In this document: in pieces, positions 52,653 through 62,723 of the stretch
Position numbering within the stretch: position 1 is the first letter of the stretch
How the letters are laid out: every line of letters starts with the position of its first letter
Assembly: GCF_001187845.1 (NCBI RefSeq)
Contig: NZ_CP012160.1
Span: forward strand, 2,108,001 to 2,172,000
Direction: 5' to 3'
Origin: Octadecabacter temperatus
GTDB taxonomy: Bacteria; Pseudomonadota; Alphaproteobacteria; Rhodobacterales; Rhodobacteraceae
DNA length: 64,000 nucleotides
Notes under the pieces: generated by a model
Database searches by the model: none
Seen by the model: the letters and a program-made list of their open reading frames with translations, nothing else
What the model was told of the DNA's origin: nothing
Position numbers and translations under genes: made by a program

Positions 52653-53330
52653 ATGCGCATTCTTCTCGCCCTACTGATTTTGGCTGCTTGTGGACGTGGC
52701 ATCACGCCAAGCGAACGCACGCTTATGGGGGAAATCATGGGCGAGAGTTTTCACGCCAATGACGTCAGGATGGTCGAGGCTGGATTTATCGGGATGTGGA
52801 CGCGGATCTATCCGTCCCGCCCACAGGTGACATGCCGTGAAAAGATTGCGCCACCCGCCAGCGGACCAACGATCCAAACGCGCACAGCAGGCGTAGTCGC
52901 ATGGCGGCACGTGTTAACCAACCCTGACTGGACCATAGACAATTACGCAGAGGGCTATCCTGATCGCATTAACCTCGTCGCGGCGATGTATTTCGCCCAT
53001 GAGATGACCCATGTTTGGCAATGGCAGAACCGCGCTGCGACGGGGTATTCCCCGTTTCGCGGGCTCGTAGAACATAAGCCCGGCGTGGACCCGTATCTGT
53101 TTGATCCGGAAGAAAAAATAAGTTTCCTAGAGATGGGATATGAGCAGCAAGCGTCCCTAGTTGAGGAGTATATTTGCTGCCGAACTTTGGCCCCCGAAGC
53201 GGCGCGAACACAGCGCTTATACGACACCCTCGCGGCGGTTATGCCAGTGCAGCACCCAACACAAACGCCGAGACCTGTTGAGGTGCTCGGCGTTCATGAA
53301 GATGCAGATTTGTTAGGAATTTGCGACTAG
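52653..53330 (+). CDS. Lipoprotein with HExxH zinc motif
   Basis: A 225-residue probable lipoprotein (signal MRILLALLILAACG with Cys at 13). FAHEMTHVWQWQ (His116, Glu117, His120) is a classic HExxH zinc-peptidase signature, followed by LVEEYICCRTLAPEAARTQR, whose downstream acid could be the third zinc ligand. The N-terminal GEIMGESFHANDVRMVEAGFIG has no family match. Its substrate is unknown. The stop codon shares CTAG with the convergent DUF3047 gene. Zinc binding is inferred from motif only. Confidence 0.72.
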   Translation: MRILLALLILAACGRGITPSERTLMGEIMGESFHANDVRMVEAGFIGMWTRIYPSRPQVTCREKIAPPASGPTIQTRTAGVVAWRHVLTNPDWTIDNYAEGYPDRINLVAAMYFAHEMTHVWQWQNRAATGYSPFRGLVEHKPGVDPYLFDPEEKISFLEMGYEQQASLVEEYICCRTLAPEAARTQRLYDTLAAVMPVQHPTQTPRPVEVLGVHEDADLLGICD

Positions 53331-53968
53331 CGCACGGCGAGGTTTGAAATAGACCCGCGGATGGTTGAACCCGTATCATCGCTGTCACCGGAAACCGCGA
53401 TCCCCACAAGCGCACCAGGTGTGCCACCAAAGGCCGCTGCGAAGTCGCTGGCAAGGTTAACGCTTTCGGAATTGCTGCCCGTTCCGGCAGAGCGCAAAAT
53501 CACGTTCGCGCCTTGGCCCGGTGCATATGGCGACTGCTGAACAGAGCCGCGCGAATGGTTACCGCCCCAGACGTATTGCAAGATGCGCACGTTCGGGTTG
53601 CCGTTCAACTGGCGAATGTTCGCGCCTTCCATGTTGGCGGCGTCCGCTTCCGGCAGGAACACGAAATAGACGGAAATATTGCGATCATCACCACCTTTAC
53701 GGCGCAGATCAGTAGCAGGAACGGATTGATCAACGGACCAGTTCCAAGACGCAGCGCGCGCGCCCCAATCGCCACGCCCAGTGCGTGTCCATGCAAGGGA
53801 AACACCGCCATCAGAGGCGATCGTCATTGAACCACCGTTGAAGGAATAGTCGTTTGAATTGAACAGCTGCAGACGCTGCTCGTTCCAGCTGCCCCCGAAT
53901 GAAATCGGGCCTGCGGCAACAGCCGAGGCGGACAGAGCCAATGGGAGAACAAGAGACAGAATACGCAT
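53327..53968 (-). CDS. Secreted DUF3047 protein
   Basis: A 213-residue exported protein with signal peptide RILSLVLPLALSASAVAAG (cleavage after VAA). The DUF3047 core is recognisable as TRTGRGDWGARAASWNWSVDQSVPATDLRRKGGDDRNISVYFVFL followed by ILQYVWGG, typical of a beta-sandwich with Trp-rich face. The start follows AAAGG; a longer frame adds 19 codons upstream. It is the end of the leftward proS-lolCD-dehydrogenase run, about 85 bp after the dehydrogenase stop. Confidence 0.8.
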   Translation of the reverse strand: MRILSLVLPLALSASAVAAGPISFGGSWNEQRLQLFNSNDYSFNGGSMTIASDGGVSLAWTRTGRGDWGARAASWNWSVDQSVPATDLRRKGGDDRNISVYFVFLPEADAANMEGANIRQLNGNPNVRILQYVWGGNHSRGSVQQSPYAPGQGANVILRSAGTGSNSESVNLASDFAAAFGGTPGALVGIAVSGDSDDTGSTIRGSISNLAVR

Positions 53969-54052
53969 GATAACACCTTTCAATTTGTTGACCGCACGTT
54001 GCCCCGAAGGGACGGCAAACCACAACGAAAGGTTTCGTTTCTCACGCGTTTG

Positions 54053-55012
54053 TTAAACTTTCGCGAGGGCGCGTGATGCAGTCCAAAGTGCGTCAGGCAC
54101 ATCAATTTCCCCCATAGGCTGACGGTTCTGGCCCGGAATTCGGGCGCCCTCTTGTTCAGCCACAGCTTGCGCCACACGCGACAGGCGTACGCCGAAGTCG
54201 GCACCCGGTTCCAGAAGAATATAGAACTGACCAAGATCATGAGGTTTGCCGTCAGGCAGTTTCAACCCGTTCACATCCAGTGAATTCACCGATCCGGTCA
54301 TCCCAGCGGCGAGGACCTCGGCCATTAGGCCAAAACCCCATCCCTTATACCCGCCCGCGGACACAAGCGCCCCTTTCAGGGCCGCCTCTGGGTCAGTGGT
54401 TGGCTTGCCATCTGCATCCACGGCCCAGCCCAGCGGAATGCTTTCACCGGCGGCTTTCGCCATAGTGATCTTGCCTAATGCCACGGCAGAGGTTGAGAAA
54501 TCCCAGTGCATTCCACCATTCGGTAGCGACATTGAAATCGGGTTTGTGCCGATGACAGCTTTGTTGCCATTTGGCGGCGCGACAACGGGTGATGCATTGG
54601 TAAAGCCAATCCCGACAAGCCCTGCCGCCGCGATCTGTTCGGTAAAAAACCCAAGGCTAGTGCAGGTGTGGGCATGCGCGACGGCAAGCGTTGCAACTCC
54701 ATTTTCGCGGGCCGCTTCAATGGCTTGTGACAACCCGCGGCTGAACGCAGGTTGCGCGAAACCAAACCGTGCGTCTGCAATAACCTGACCCGCTTTTGGC
54801 CGCGAAACAACAGGATCCACCTGCCCGTCAACACGGCCAGACCTCAACTGTGTGCAATAGCTTTCAAGGTAATAAAGCCCGCAGATCACGTTCCCAAACG
54901 CTTCGGCACGAGCAACCGCGCGCGCAACTTCGCCCGCCTGCCAGTCACCGGCGCCATGTGCAACCATTGCCGCCTTTGCGACATCTTCAATCTCGGAAAC
55001 GAATACCTTCAT
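54053..55012 (-). CDS. Malate/L-lactate dehydrogenase-family (Ldh2) oxidoreductase
   Basis: A 319-residue NAD(P)-dependent oxidoreductase of the Ldh2/YlbC/ComC family, distinct from the Rossmann-fold lactate dehydrogenases. Landmarks are [37 protein letters not shown] (the catalytic His region, about residues 105-140), [12 protein letters not shown] and [16 protein letters not shown]. Members reduce sulfolactate, ureidoglycolate, pyruvate/proline precursors or 2-oxo acids. The gene start overlaps the lolD stop by 4 bp, an odd functional neighbour. Confidence 0.88.
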   Translation of the reverse strand: MKVFVSEIEDVAKAAMVAHGAGDWQAGEVARAVARAEAFGNVICGLYYLESYCTQLRSGRVDGQVDPVVSRPKAGQVIADARFGFAQPAFSRGLSQAIEAARENGVATLAVAHAHTCTSLGFFTEQIAAAGLVGIGFTNASPVVAPPNGNKAVIGTNPISMSLPNGGMHWDFSTSAVALGKITMAKAAGESIPLGWAVDADGKPTTDPEAALKGALVSAGGYKGWGFGLMAEVLAAGMTGSVNSLDVNGLKLPDGKPHDLGQFYILLEPGADFGVRLSRVAQAVAEQEGARIPGQNRQPMGEIDVPDALWTASRALAKV

Positions 55013-55686
55013 GCGATCAATCCTGCCTCAAGGCGCACGGTACGGTCCATCCGCGCGGCCAATTCCAAGTTATGCGTGGCGATGAGCGCCGAAAGACCTG
55101 ATGAGCGCACCAATTCCATCAACGCATCAAAAACGCGATCCGACGTCCCAGGGTCAAGGTTGCCCGTTGGTTCATCCGCGAGCAAGAGTTTCGGTTTGTT
55201 TGCCAATGCACGGCAGAACGCGACACGTTGTTGTTCACCGCCCGACAGTGCGGCAGGGCGATGTTCAGCACGGGTTTCAACACCAACACGCGACAGCAAA
55301 TCCATCGCGTGCGCTTCGGCCTCGCCTTGCGGCACACCGTTCGCCAGTTGTGGGAGGACAATGTTCTCAAGCGCCGTAAATTCGGGCAGCAAGTGGTGGA
55401 ATTGATAGATGAACCCCACATCGTTGCGCCGAACGGCAGTGCGTTTGCGATCGCCCAGCTTGGTCAGGTCTTCGCCCCCAATCGCAACGGTTCCCGTGTC
55501 CGGCGTATCAAGCAATCCGGCAATATGCAGCAAGGTGGACTTACCCGCTCCAGACGGCGCGACTAAGGCCACGACCTCGCCCTTGCCGACCTGCAGGGAC
55601 ACACCATGAAGCACCTGCACTTCGTTTGGTTTGCCGTGGTTATAGGCCTTTTCCAGCCCGTCGAGCTTTAGGGTCACATCACTCAT
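55009..55686 (-). CDS. lolD: Lipoprotein-release ABC ATPase
   Basis: A 225-residue ATPase that powers transfer of lipoproteins from inner membrane to LolA. Walker A is [18 protein letters not shown] (near residues 43-60), signature [17 protein letters not shown] and Walker [14 protein letters not shown]. The LolD-specific segment [20 protein letters not shown] is conserved. The start overlaps the LolC-type permease stop by 8 bp. Confidence 0.95.
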   Translation of the reverse strand: MSDVTLKLDGLEKAYNHGKPNEVQVLHGVSLQVGKGEVVALVAPSGAGKSTLLHIAGLLDTPDTGTVAIGGEDLTKLGDRKRTAVRRNDVGFIYQFHHLLPEFTALENIVLPQLANGVPQGEAEAHAMDLLSRVGVETRAEHRPAALSGGEQQRVAFCRALANKPKLLLADEPTGNLDPGTSDRVFDALMELVRSSGLSALIATHNLELAARMDRTVRLEAGLIA

Positions 55687-57010
55687 AACGCAGCGCCTCC
55701 ACAGGGTTCATTCGTGCGGCGCGCCGAGCTGGAAAGATCGTAACAATCCAGCTGAGCGACAGCGACAAGACAACTGCTTTCAGCACATCATCAAGCTCTA
55801 GCTTTGCGGGGATCGTGTAGATGCCGCGAATGGATGGGTCCCAAACGCCGCCGCCAGCCACGTAATTCACAAAGGCAAAAATCTGATCGATGTAGATCGC
55901 GAATAAGCAGCCGAGGATCACCCCAAGCAGCGTTCCGACCGTGCCAAGCCCCGCACCGCAAATGAAGAAAATCCTTAAAACCGACGCTTCGGTCAGGCCC
56001 ATTGTTCGCAAAATACCAATGTCGCGACCTTTGTTTTTCACCAACATAATCAACCCACTAATGATGTTCATTGATGCGATCAGCACAAGGATTGCCATGA
56101 TGACGAACATGACGTTGTCCTCAACCGTTAGGGCACGAAGGTAGGCACCTTCATTGTCCTTCCAGCTGTACAAAAACGACTCTGGTCCAAGCTGCGCGTA
56201 CAGCGGCTGGATCCATTCTTCGACGCGGTCCGGGTCCTCGACATAGATTTCGATCTCGTCGTGAACTCCATCGCGGCTAAAGAAACTTTGGGCGGCCTCA
56301 AGTGGCAAGTACACGCGGCTTACGTCCGTGAGATAGCGCCCTGTTTGAAAGATATAGACCACATCATAGGCGACGCGACGGGGGCTGCGACCCGCGGCGG
56401 TTTGCACGCCTGTTGCCGACAATAGATTAATCCGGTCCCCGACTTGCACCCCAAGTTTACGCGCAACGCCAGAGCCGAGCGCGATCCCAGCACCCGCATC
56501 ATTCACCCCAAAGTCATCAATCGAACCGGAACTGGATTGCGGATTTAACACAAGCGGGATGTCCTCCAGATCACCCTGCGTGATGCCGTAAATCTGCACG
56601 AAACTGCTGTTGTCAGATTGCGAAGCTAGCCCTTCTCCGCGAACAATTGGGGCAGCGCGGGTGACGCCGTCAATCGCGCTTAGGCGCGCGGCAAGCACAT
56701 CGCCATCAGCAATCGTATCAACGCGGCGTGTCACATCGACGGACTGATCACCCTGTGTGACCGTCACCGTTTCCATGTAGTTTTCGCGAACCGTCAGGTG
56801 CGCATTGGCCCCAACAATCGTATCAACGAAATCCGCACGAAAACCGCTGCGCACCGCCAGCACGGCGATCAAGGCAAACACCGCCAGCGTCACGCCGATC
56901 AGCGAAATCCACGTCATTATGCTCACGCCGCCTTCGGCGCGTTTGGCGCGAATATAGCGCCATGCGATCATCCATTCGAAACGGGAAAAGGGGGCTGTTT
57001 TGCCTGCCAT
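55679..57010 (-). CDS. lolC: Lipoprotein-release permease, LolC/LolE type
   Basis: A 443-residue inner-membrane component with an N-terminal helix, a large periplasmic domain and three C-terminal helices. [48 protein letters not shown] is the usual N-terminus. [61 protein letters not shown] shows the FtsX-like coupling loop. Only one such gene is adjacent to lolD, so it is a single LolC/E (LolF-like) form as in most alphaproteobacteria. Confidence 0.94.
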   Translation of the reverse strand: MAGKTAPFSRFEWMIAWRYIRAKRAEGGVSIMTWISLIGVTLAVFALIAVLAVRSGFRADFVDTIVGANAHLTVRENYMETVTVTQGDQSVDVTRRVDTIADGDVLAARLSAIDGVTRAAPIVRGEGLASQSDNSSFVQIYGITQGDLEDIPLVLNPQSSSGSIDDFGVNDAGAGIALGSGVARKLGVQVGDRINLLSATGVQTAAGRSPRRVAYDVVYIFQTGRYLTDVSRVYLPLEAAQSFFSRDGVHDEIEIYVEDPDRVEEWIQPLYAQLGPESFLYSWKDNEGAYLRALTVEDNVMFVIMAILVLIASMNIISGLIMLVKNKGRDIGILRTMGLTEASVLRIFFICGAGLGTVGTLLGVILGCLFAIYIDQIFAFVNYVAGGGVWDPSIRGIYTIPAKLELDDVLKAVVLSLSLSWIVTIFPARRAARMNPVEALRYE

Positions 57011-57134
57011 TTTATTGATGCCTCATTGTTTACAGACACCTAACGGGGCTTTGCCTTTGTGGTCAACCATAGCAGGGATACCGCCCGTCGTTGGGCAAAA
57101 GGCGGCGCGCTGGTAAAGGCGCGCCGCTCGTTGG

Positions 57135-58484
57135 TTATTTCACCAAACCGTGGGCACGGTAGATTTCTGCAATCTTAGCAATCGCAGCTTCCGGCGCCAT
57201 CTCTTCGCTTTCGCCTGTTTTGCGGGATGTCAGTTCAACAACACCGTTTTTCAACCCACGCGGACCGACAGTGATGCGCCATGGCAGGCCGATCAGGTCC
57301 ATCGTGCCGAACTTTGCCCCCGCACGCTCATTTCGGTCATCATACAATGTCTCAAGGCCCAGCGCCGCGACTTGATCATACAGCGCCTTACACGCAGCAT
57401 CGGCTTCTTCGTCACCCTGTTTGAGGTTCACGATACCTACATGGAACGGTGTCACGCCTTCCGGCCAGATGATGCCTTTGTCGTCGTGAGATGCCTCAAT
57501 GATTGCACCCAAAAGACGGGAAACGCCGATCCCGTGGGACCCCATGTGAACTGGCGTTGGCTTGCCGTCCGGCCCCTGCACTGTCGCGCCCATTGCTTCG
57601 GAATACTTGGTGCCAAAGTAGAAGATTTGCCCAACTTCGATACCGCGCGCGGTGCGCTGGCGGTCTGCGGGAACGTCTGCAAACAACGCCTCATCATGGG
57701 TTTCATCCGTGCGTGCGTATTTGGTTGTGAACTCTTGCAGCACACCTTCGCAGGCATCCACGTCATCATAATCGATCTCACGATCGCCGAATGTCAGGTC
57801 CGTGACGGCGCTGTCATAAAACACCTCAGACTCGCCCGTTTCAGCTAGCACGAGGAATTCGTGCGTATAGTCGCCCCCAATCGGGCCACCGTCCGCACGC
57901 ATCGGGATCGCCTGAAGGCCCATACGTTCATAAGTGCGCAAGTAGGACACGAGGTGACGGTTATACGCGTGCAGCGCGTCTTCTTTGGTCAGATCGAAGT
58001 TATACCCGTCTTTCATGTAGAATTCGCGGCCACGCATCACGCCGAAACGCGGACGGCGTTCGTCGCGGAACTTCCACTGGATATGGTACAGCGTCAGTGG
58101 CAGGGATTTGTAGCTTGCCACGTGGCTGCGGAAGATGTCCGTGACCAGTTCTTCGTTGGTCGGACCGTACAAAAGGTCATTCTTGTTGCGGTCCGTAATG
58201 CGCAGCATTTCATCGCCGTAATCATCATAGCGCCCGCTTTCGCGCCAAAGATCAGCCGACTGGATCGTTGGCATCAACATCGCCACGTGCCCAGCGCGTT
58301 CTTGTTCTTCATGCACGATCTGCTCAATCCGTTTCAGAACTTTGAAACCCAGTGGCAGCCAAGAATAAATCCCAGCGCTGGATTGCTTAATCATTCCCGC
58401 ACGCAGCATGTACTGGTGGCTGACGATTGTGGCGTCCCGAGGGGATTCCTTGAGGACGGGCAGGAAATAACGGCTGAGAAGCAT
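57135..58484 (-). CDS. proS: Prolyl-tRNA synthetase (short type)
   Basis: A 449-residue class II synthetase. Motif 1 lies in [30 protein letters not shown], motif 2 in [30 protein letters not shown] and motif 3 near [17 protein letters not shown]. The large editing insertion of the E. coli enzyme is missing, the usual alphaproteobacterial short ProRS. The start is placed at [12 protein letters not shown]; the longer frame adds 22 residues. It is the upstream member of a leftward set with lolC and lolD. Confidence 0.95.
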   Translation of the reverse strand: MLLSRYFLPVLKESPRDATIVSHQYMLRAGMIKQSSAGIYSWLPLGFKVLKRIEQIVHEEQERAGHVAMLMPTIQSADLWRESGRYDDYGDEMLRITDRNKNDLLYGPTNEELVTDIFRSHVASYKSLPLTLYHIQWKFRDERRPRFGVMRGREFYMKDGYNFDLTKEDALHAYNRHLVSYLRTYERMGLQAIPMRADGGPIGGDYTHEFLVLAETGESEVFYDSAVTDLTFGDREIDYDDVDACEGVLQEFTTKYARTDETHDEALFADVPADRQRTARGIEVGQIFYFGTKYSEAMGATVQGPDGKPTPVHMGSHGIGVSRLLGAIIEASHDDKGIIWPEGVTPFHVGIVNLKQGDEEADAACKALYDQVAALGLETLYDDRNERAGAKFGTMDLIGLPWRITVGPRGLKNGVVELTSRKTGESEEMAPEAAIAKIAEIYRAHGLVK

Positions 58485-58650
58485 GTGATCACTTTCAAAT
58501 AAGGTTGGCATTGGTTTAGTCAGCCCCCCGCCCAAGGGCAAGACAGGCAAGCCTACGTAAGACGCCTTTCTTTATGCCAAATCTTGCAAAAGCCCCCCTG
58601 CTGCGCCAGTTAAGATACCAAGCACAGTACACGTAACACCGAGAGGCGAA

Positions 58651-59778
58651 ATGGCCCTACCTTCACAAAAACAGTTCCAATACTGGGGCCTCGTCGCAGG
58701 CATACTCATTTTTCTGCTTTGGGCGTTGGGCAACGTGCTGACCCCGTTTATCTTGGGTGGGGCAATCGCATATTTCCTTGACCCAATCGCCGACCGCCTT
58801 GAGGCATGGGGCCAAAGCCGCGTGATGGCCACGGTCATCATCACCCTGTCCGCTGTCTTATTATTCTTCCTGATCTTCCTACTCGTCGTGCCAACGTTGA
58901 TTGGGCAGTTGGGCCAACTCATCAATACTATTGGTGAAATCATCGAAAACCTGCCCCAAACGTGGGTAAGTTTCAAAGCGTGGCTCGCAGAGCGTTTTCC
59001 GAACCTTGATCTCCAAGGCAGCTTCCTAACGGATCAATTGGTCGGTCTTGGTAGTGCGATCCAGTCACGTGGCGGGGATCTGGTCACAGCGCTGCTTAAC
59101 TCTGCGCAGGGGATCATCAATGTGGTGGTTCTACTGGTTATCGTTCCTGTCGTGACATTTTACATGTTGATGGATTGGGACCGCATGGTTGCCCAAATTG
59201 ACGACCTTCTTCCACGTGACCACCAAGAAACCGTTCGCAAATTGGCCAGCCAAATCGACAAAACCCTTGCGTCGTTCATTCGCGGGCAAGGCACGGTTTG
59301 CCTGATCTTGGGTACGTTTTACGCCGTCGCGCTGATGGTTGCAGGCCTGAACTTCGGTCTTGTTGTCGGCCTGATTGCAGGTTTGATTTCATTTATCCCG
59401 TATATCGGCGCGCTTGTCGGTGGTGCTTTGGCTGTCGGTTTGGCGTTGTTCCAGTGGTGGGGTGGCACCGAAGTCATTGACGGCGAAACGGTACAGTACG
59501 GAATTAACTGGCTGCGGATCGGAATTGTCGGTGCGATTTTCGCGGCGGGACAATTCTTCGAAGGTAACATTCTTACGCCAAAACTAGTTGGCAGTTCCGT
59601 GGGCTTGCACCCTGTTTGGCTTATCCTCGCGCTAACGGTCTTTGGAAGTTTGTTTGGGTTCGTCGGGATGCTTGTGGCTGTTCCTGTCGCCGCGATCATC
59701 GGTGTTTTGGCGCGGTTCTTGATTGGCGAATACAAGGCCGGCCAGCTTTACAAAGGCCACATCGGCAAGGACACCTAA
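58651..59778 (+). CDS. AI-2E family transporter (PerM-like)
   Basis: A 375-residue polytopic membrane protein. An N-terminal helix pair is followed by a periplasmic region (LPQTWVSFKAWLAERFPNLD), then several helices. The family signature LGTFYAVALMVAGLNFGLVVGLIAGLISFIPYIGALVGGALAV and the C-terminal FVGMLVAVPVAAIIGVLARF are seen. Despite the name, members move various solutes or ions; the substrate is unknown. It is 3 bp upstream of hdaA, a conserved order. Confidence 0.9.
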   Translation: MALPSQKQFQYWGLVAGILIFLLWALGNVLTPFILGGAIAYFLDPIADRLEAWGQSRVMATVIITLSAVLLFFLIFLLVVPTLIGQLGQLINTIGEIIENLPQTWVSFKAWLAERFPNLDLQGSFLTDQLVGLGSAIQSRGGDLVTALLNSAQGIINVVVLLVIVPVVTFYMLMDWDRMVAQIDDLLPRDHQETVRKLASQIDKTLASFIRGQGTVCLILGTFYAVALMVAGLNFGLVVGLIAGLISFIPYIGALVGGALAVGLALFQWWGGTEVIDGETVQYGINWLRIGIVGAIFAAGQFFEGNILTPKLVGSSVGLHPVWLILALTVFGSLFGFVGMLVAVPVAAIIGVLARFLIGEYKAGQLYKGHIGKDT

Positions 59779-59781
59779 ACC

Positions 59782-60453
59782 ATGGCCCGTCAATTGGCTT
59801 TTGATCTGCCCGCCAACGTGCGGTTGGAAGCGCAGGACTTTTTTGTCTCGGGTGCCAATGAACTGGCCTATGCGCTGCTGCAAACACCTGCCACTTGGCC
59901 CGATCACAAGCTCGCACTCATCGGGCCCGCGGGATCAGGTAAAACGCACCTTGCACGGGTCTTTGCATCCAGCACGGATGCTACGGTTCTCAATGCCAAG
60001 GACATCACGGAGGATACGCCGCTCCCCTCAGGCCCGCTTGTGGTTGAGGACGCAGATACCCTAGATCCTGCCAACGACGAATGGTTGTTTCACGCACACA
60101 ACGCCCTGCGCCGTGACAGTCACGCGCTGCTGATAACGGGGAAAACGGCCCCGTCGCGCTGGAACATCGCCCTGCCCGATCTGGCGAGCCGCCTATCTGC
60201 GGCAACGACGGTGACAATTGAAAACCCTGATGATGCGTTGTTGACGGCTGTTTTGCTTAAACACTTTGCTGATCGCCAACTTGCCCCAACGCCAGACGCA
60301 GTTGCCTACCTCATCAAGCATTTGCCCCGCTCGTTTGATGCGTTACGCAACATCGTCGAAACACTTGACCGCGAGGCACTGGCGCAATCCAAATCCCTGT
60401 CGCGCCCTTTCGTGCGTGCCGTGCTGGACACTTTGCACTCAGATGAGCGATAG
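59782..60453 (+). CDS. hdaA: DnaA-inactivating protein HdaA
   Basis: A 223-residue single AAA+ domain related to the DnaA core, lacking the DnaA DNA-binding domain IV. Walker A is GPAGSGKTHLARVFA (near residues 50-64), Walker B is degenerate in LVVEDADTLD, and sensor/lid regions follow (LPRSFDALRNIVETLDREAL). HdaA with the beta clamp promotes hydrolysis of DnaA-ATP and prevents over-initiation. Start and length fit. It precedes the polyphosphate genes. Confidence 0.9.
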   Translation: MARQLAFDLPANVRLEAQDFFVSGANELAYALLQTPATWPDHKLALIGPAGSGKTHLARVFASSTDATVLNAKDITEDTPLPSGPLVVEDADTLDPANDEWLFHAHNALRRDSHALLITGKTAPSRWNIALPDLASRLSAATTVTIENPDDALLTAVLLKHFADRQLAPTPDAVAYLIKHLPRSFDALRNIVETLDREALAQSKSLSRPFVRAVLDTLHSDER

Positions 60454-60492
60454 TGTCACCTTGCTGACATAAATGACTGGCACAACACACTG

Positions 60493-62661
60493 ATGACTAA
60501 GGCAGACTTCCTTAAGGCCGATTTCCCCGAAGCACAGGTCGTGGATGGGGATATGAACGGCCCATCGCGGTTCTTTAACCGTGAACTCAGCTGGCTGGGC
60601 TTCAATTGGCGTGTCCTCGAAGAGGCCGAGAACCCGCGTGTTCCACTGTTGGAACGGGTGCGGTTTTTATCCATCTCGGCAACCAATCTGGATGAATTTT
60701 ATACCGTGCGCGTCGCGGGCCTGCGGGAACTAGCGCACAACGGTAACACGGCACCGTCAATGGACGGGCTAACGGCAGAAGAGCAGCTGGCGCTAATTGA
60801 TGAAAACACGCGCAGTTTATTGGCGCGCCAGCAAAAGGTTTTCACCGACTTGCACGCCGAAATGGTGCGCGAAAACATCTCAATCCTCAAGCGCGAGGAC
60901 CTGTCGGACGACGACAGGACACACCTCAAGGACGTGTTCTTTCAGCAGGTGTTTCCCGTTCTGTCCCCATTGGCAATTGACCCTGCCCACCCTTTCCCGT
61001 TCCTGCCAAACGAAGGGTTCGCATTGGCGTTGGAACTGGAACGTCGCAAAGACAAACGCGCGTTACGGGCATTGTTGCCGGTACCCGCGCAAATTGATCG
61101 CTACATTGCCTGCCCATCCGAGGATGGCCATCGCTTCTTGCCGCTTGAAGAATTGCTCATGGACAACCTTGATGGGTTGTTCCCCGGCTACAAAGTCAAA
61201 GGTTCGTGTGCGTTTCGCATCCTTCGCGACAGCGACTTAGAAGTCGAAGACGAAGCCGAAGACCTCGTGCGAGAATTCGAAGTTGCGCTTAAACGACGTC
61301 GTCGCGGTGAAGTCGTCAGCATGCGGGTATCCGCGGGTGCGCCCAAGGCGTTGCGCAGCCTCATCATGGGCGAACTTCACGTGTCTGAGGACGAAGTCGT
61401 TGAGATCGACGGCGTCATTGGTATGGCCGACATCAATGAACTGGTATTGGACGCGCGCCCTGACCTTCTGTGGCCGCCCTTTGCACCGCGTGTTCCTGAA
61501 CGCGTCCAAGACCACGACGGAGATATGTTCGCGGCCATTCGCAAGAAAGACATGCTGCTGCATCACCCGTATGAAACCTTCGATATGGTTGTGCGGTTTT
61601 TGAAACAAGCCGCGCGTGACCCTGATGTCGTTGCGATCAAACAAACACTGTACCGCACATCGAAAAAGTCCCCGATCGTCGAAGCGCTATGTGAAGCGGC
61701 AGAAGACGGAAAATCCGTCACGGCCTTGGTTGAACTAAAGGCCCGTTTCGATGAGGCCGCCAACATCCGCCAATCGCGACGGTTGGAACGCGCTGGTGCC
61801 CATGTCGTTTACGGGTTCTTGGACCTTAAAACACACGCCAAAATCTCAACCGTTGTGCGCCGCGAAGGCGATAAATTGGTGACCTACACGCATTACGGAA
61901 CGGGCAACTACCACCCTATCACAGCCCGCATTTATACCGACCTGTCGTTCTTCACCTGCGATGCGGCCCTTGGGCGCGACGCCACCAAAGTGTTCAATTA
62001 CCTCAGCGGATATGTTCAACCGGATGATCTCGAGAACCTCGCGATTTCCCCGCTCACATTGAAGCCGCGTTTGCTAGAGCTGATCGCCGCCGAAGCGGAA
62101 CACGCGCGCGCTGGAAAGCCCGCCGAAATTTGGGCGAAGATGAACAGCCTGATTGAATCCGACGTCATTGATGCGCTTTATGCGGCGTCCCAAGCTGGCG
62201 TGAAGATCAACCTCGTCATTCGCGGCATTTGTGGCCTTCGCCCCGGCATCAAAGGCCTGTCCGACAACATTCGGGTTAAGTCTATTGTCGGGCGCTTTCT
62301 TGAACACTCGCGCATCGTTTGTTTTGGCAATGGCCACGGCCTACCCGCCAAAAAGTCCCGCGTGTTCTTTTCCAGCGCCGATTGGATGAGCCGGAACTTG
62401 AACCGCCGCGTCGAAACCTTGGTAGAAGTGAACAACAACACCGTCAAAGCCCAGATCGTTAGCCAAATCATGGCGGCGAACCTAGCTGACGTTGCGCAAA
62501 GCTGGATCATGGAACCGGACGGCGGCTTTGTTCGCGCTTACGTTGAGGAAGGCACATTTGCGTTCAATTGCCACCGCTTCTTTATGGAAAACCCTTCACT
62601 TTCAGGGCGTGGCACGGCAGGTGCATCTGACGTACCGCAACTGACACACACAGAAGACTAA
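60493..62661 (+). CDS. ppk1: Polyphosphate kinase 1
   Basis: A 722-residue PPK1, which makes polyphosphate from ATP. N-terminal FFNRELSWLGFNWRVLEEAENPRVPLLERVRFLSISATNLDEFY is diagnostic. The phosphorylated His lies in LKTHAKISTVVRR (near residue 450), the metal/ATP site is in ETFDMVVRFLKQ and the second conserved His in GNGHGLPAKKSRVFFSSADWMSRNLNRRVETL. Full length. The next gene is the exopolyphosphatase, giving synthesis and breakdown together. Confidence 0.96.
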   Translation: MTKADFLKADFPEAQVVDGDMNGPSRFFNRELSWLGFNWRVLEEAENPRVPLLERVRFLSISATNLDEFYTVRVAGLRELAHNGNTAPSMDGLTAEEQLALIDENTRSLLARQQKVFTDLHAEMVRENISILKREDLSDDDRTHLKDVFFQQVFPVLSPLAIDPAHPFPFLPNEGFALALELERRKDKRALRALLPVPAQIDRYIACPSEDGHRFLPLEELLMDNLDGLFPGYKVKGSCAFRILRDSDLEVEDEAEDLVREFEVALKRRRRGEVVSMRVSAGAPKALRSLIMGELHVSEDEVVEIDGVIGMADINELVLDARPDLLWPPFAPRVPERVQDHDGDMFAAIRKKDMLLHHPYETFDMVVRFLKQAARDPDVVAIKQTLYRTSKKSPIVEALCEAAEDGKSVTALVELKARFDEAANIRQSRRLERAGAHVVYGFLDLKTHAKISTVVRREGDKLVTYTHYGTGNYHPITARIYTDLSFFTCDAALGRDATKVFNYLSGYVQPDDLENLAISPLTLKPRLLELIAAEAEHARAGKPAEIWAKMNSLIESDVIDALYAASQAGVKINLVIRGICGLRPGIKGLSDNIRVKSIVGRFLEHSRIVCFGNGHGLPAKKSRVFFSSADWMSRNLNRRVETLVEVNNNTVKAQIVSQIMAANLADVAQSWIMEPDGGFVRAYVEEGTFAFNCHRFFMENPSLSGRGTAGASDVPQLTHTED

Positions 62662-62723
62662 GTGACGCAATTGACTCAAGCTGCAGCGCTAGCCATGTTC
62701 ACAAAGAACCAAACGAGGGCGAA

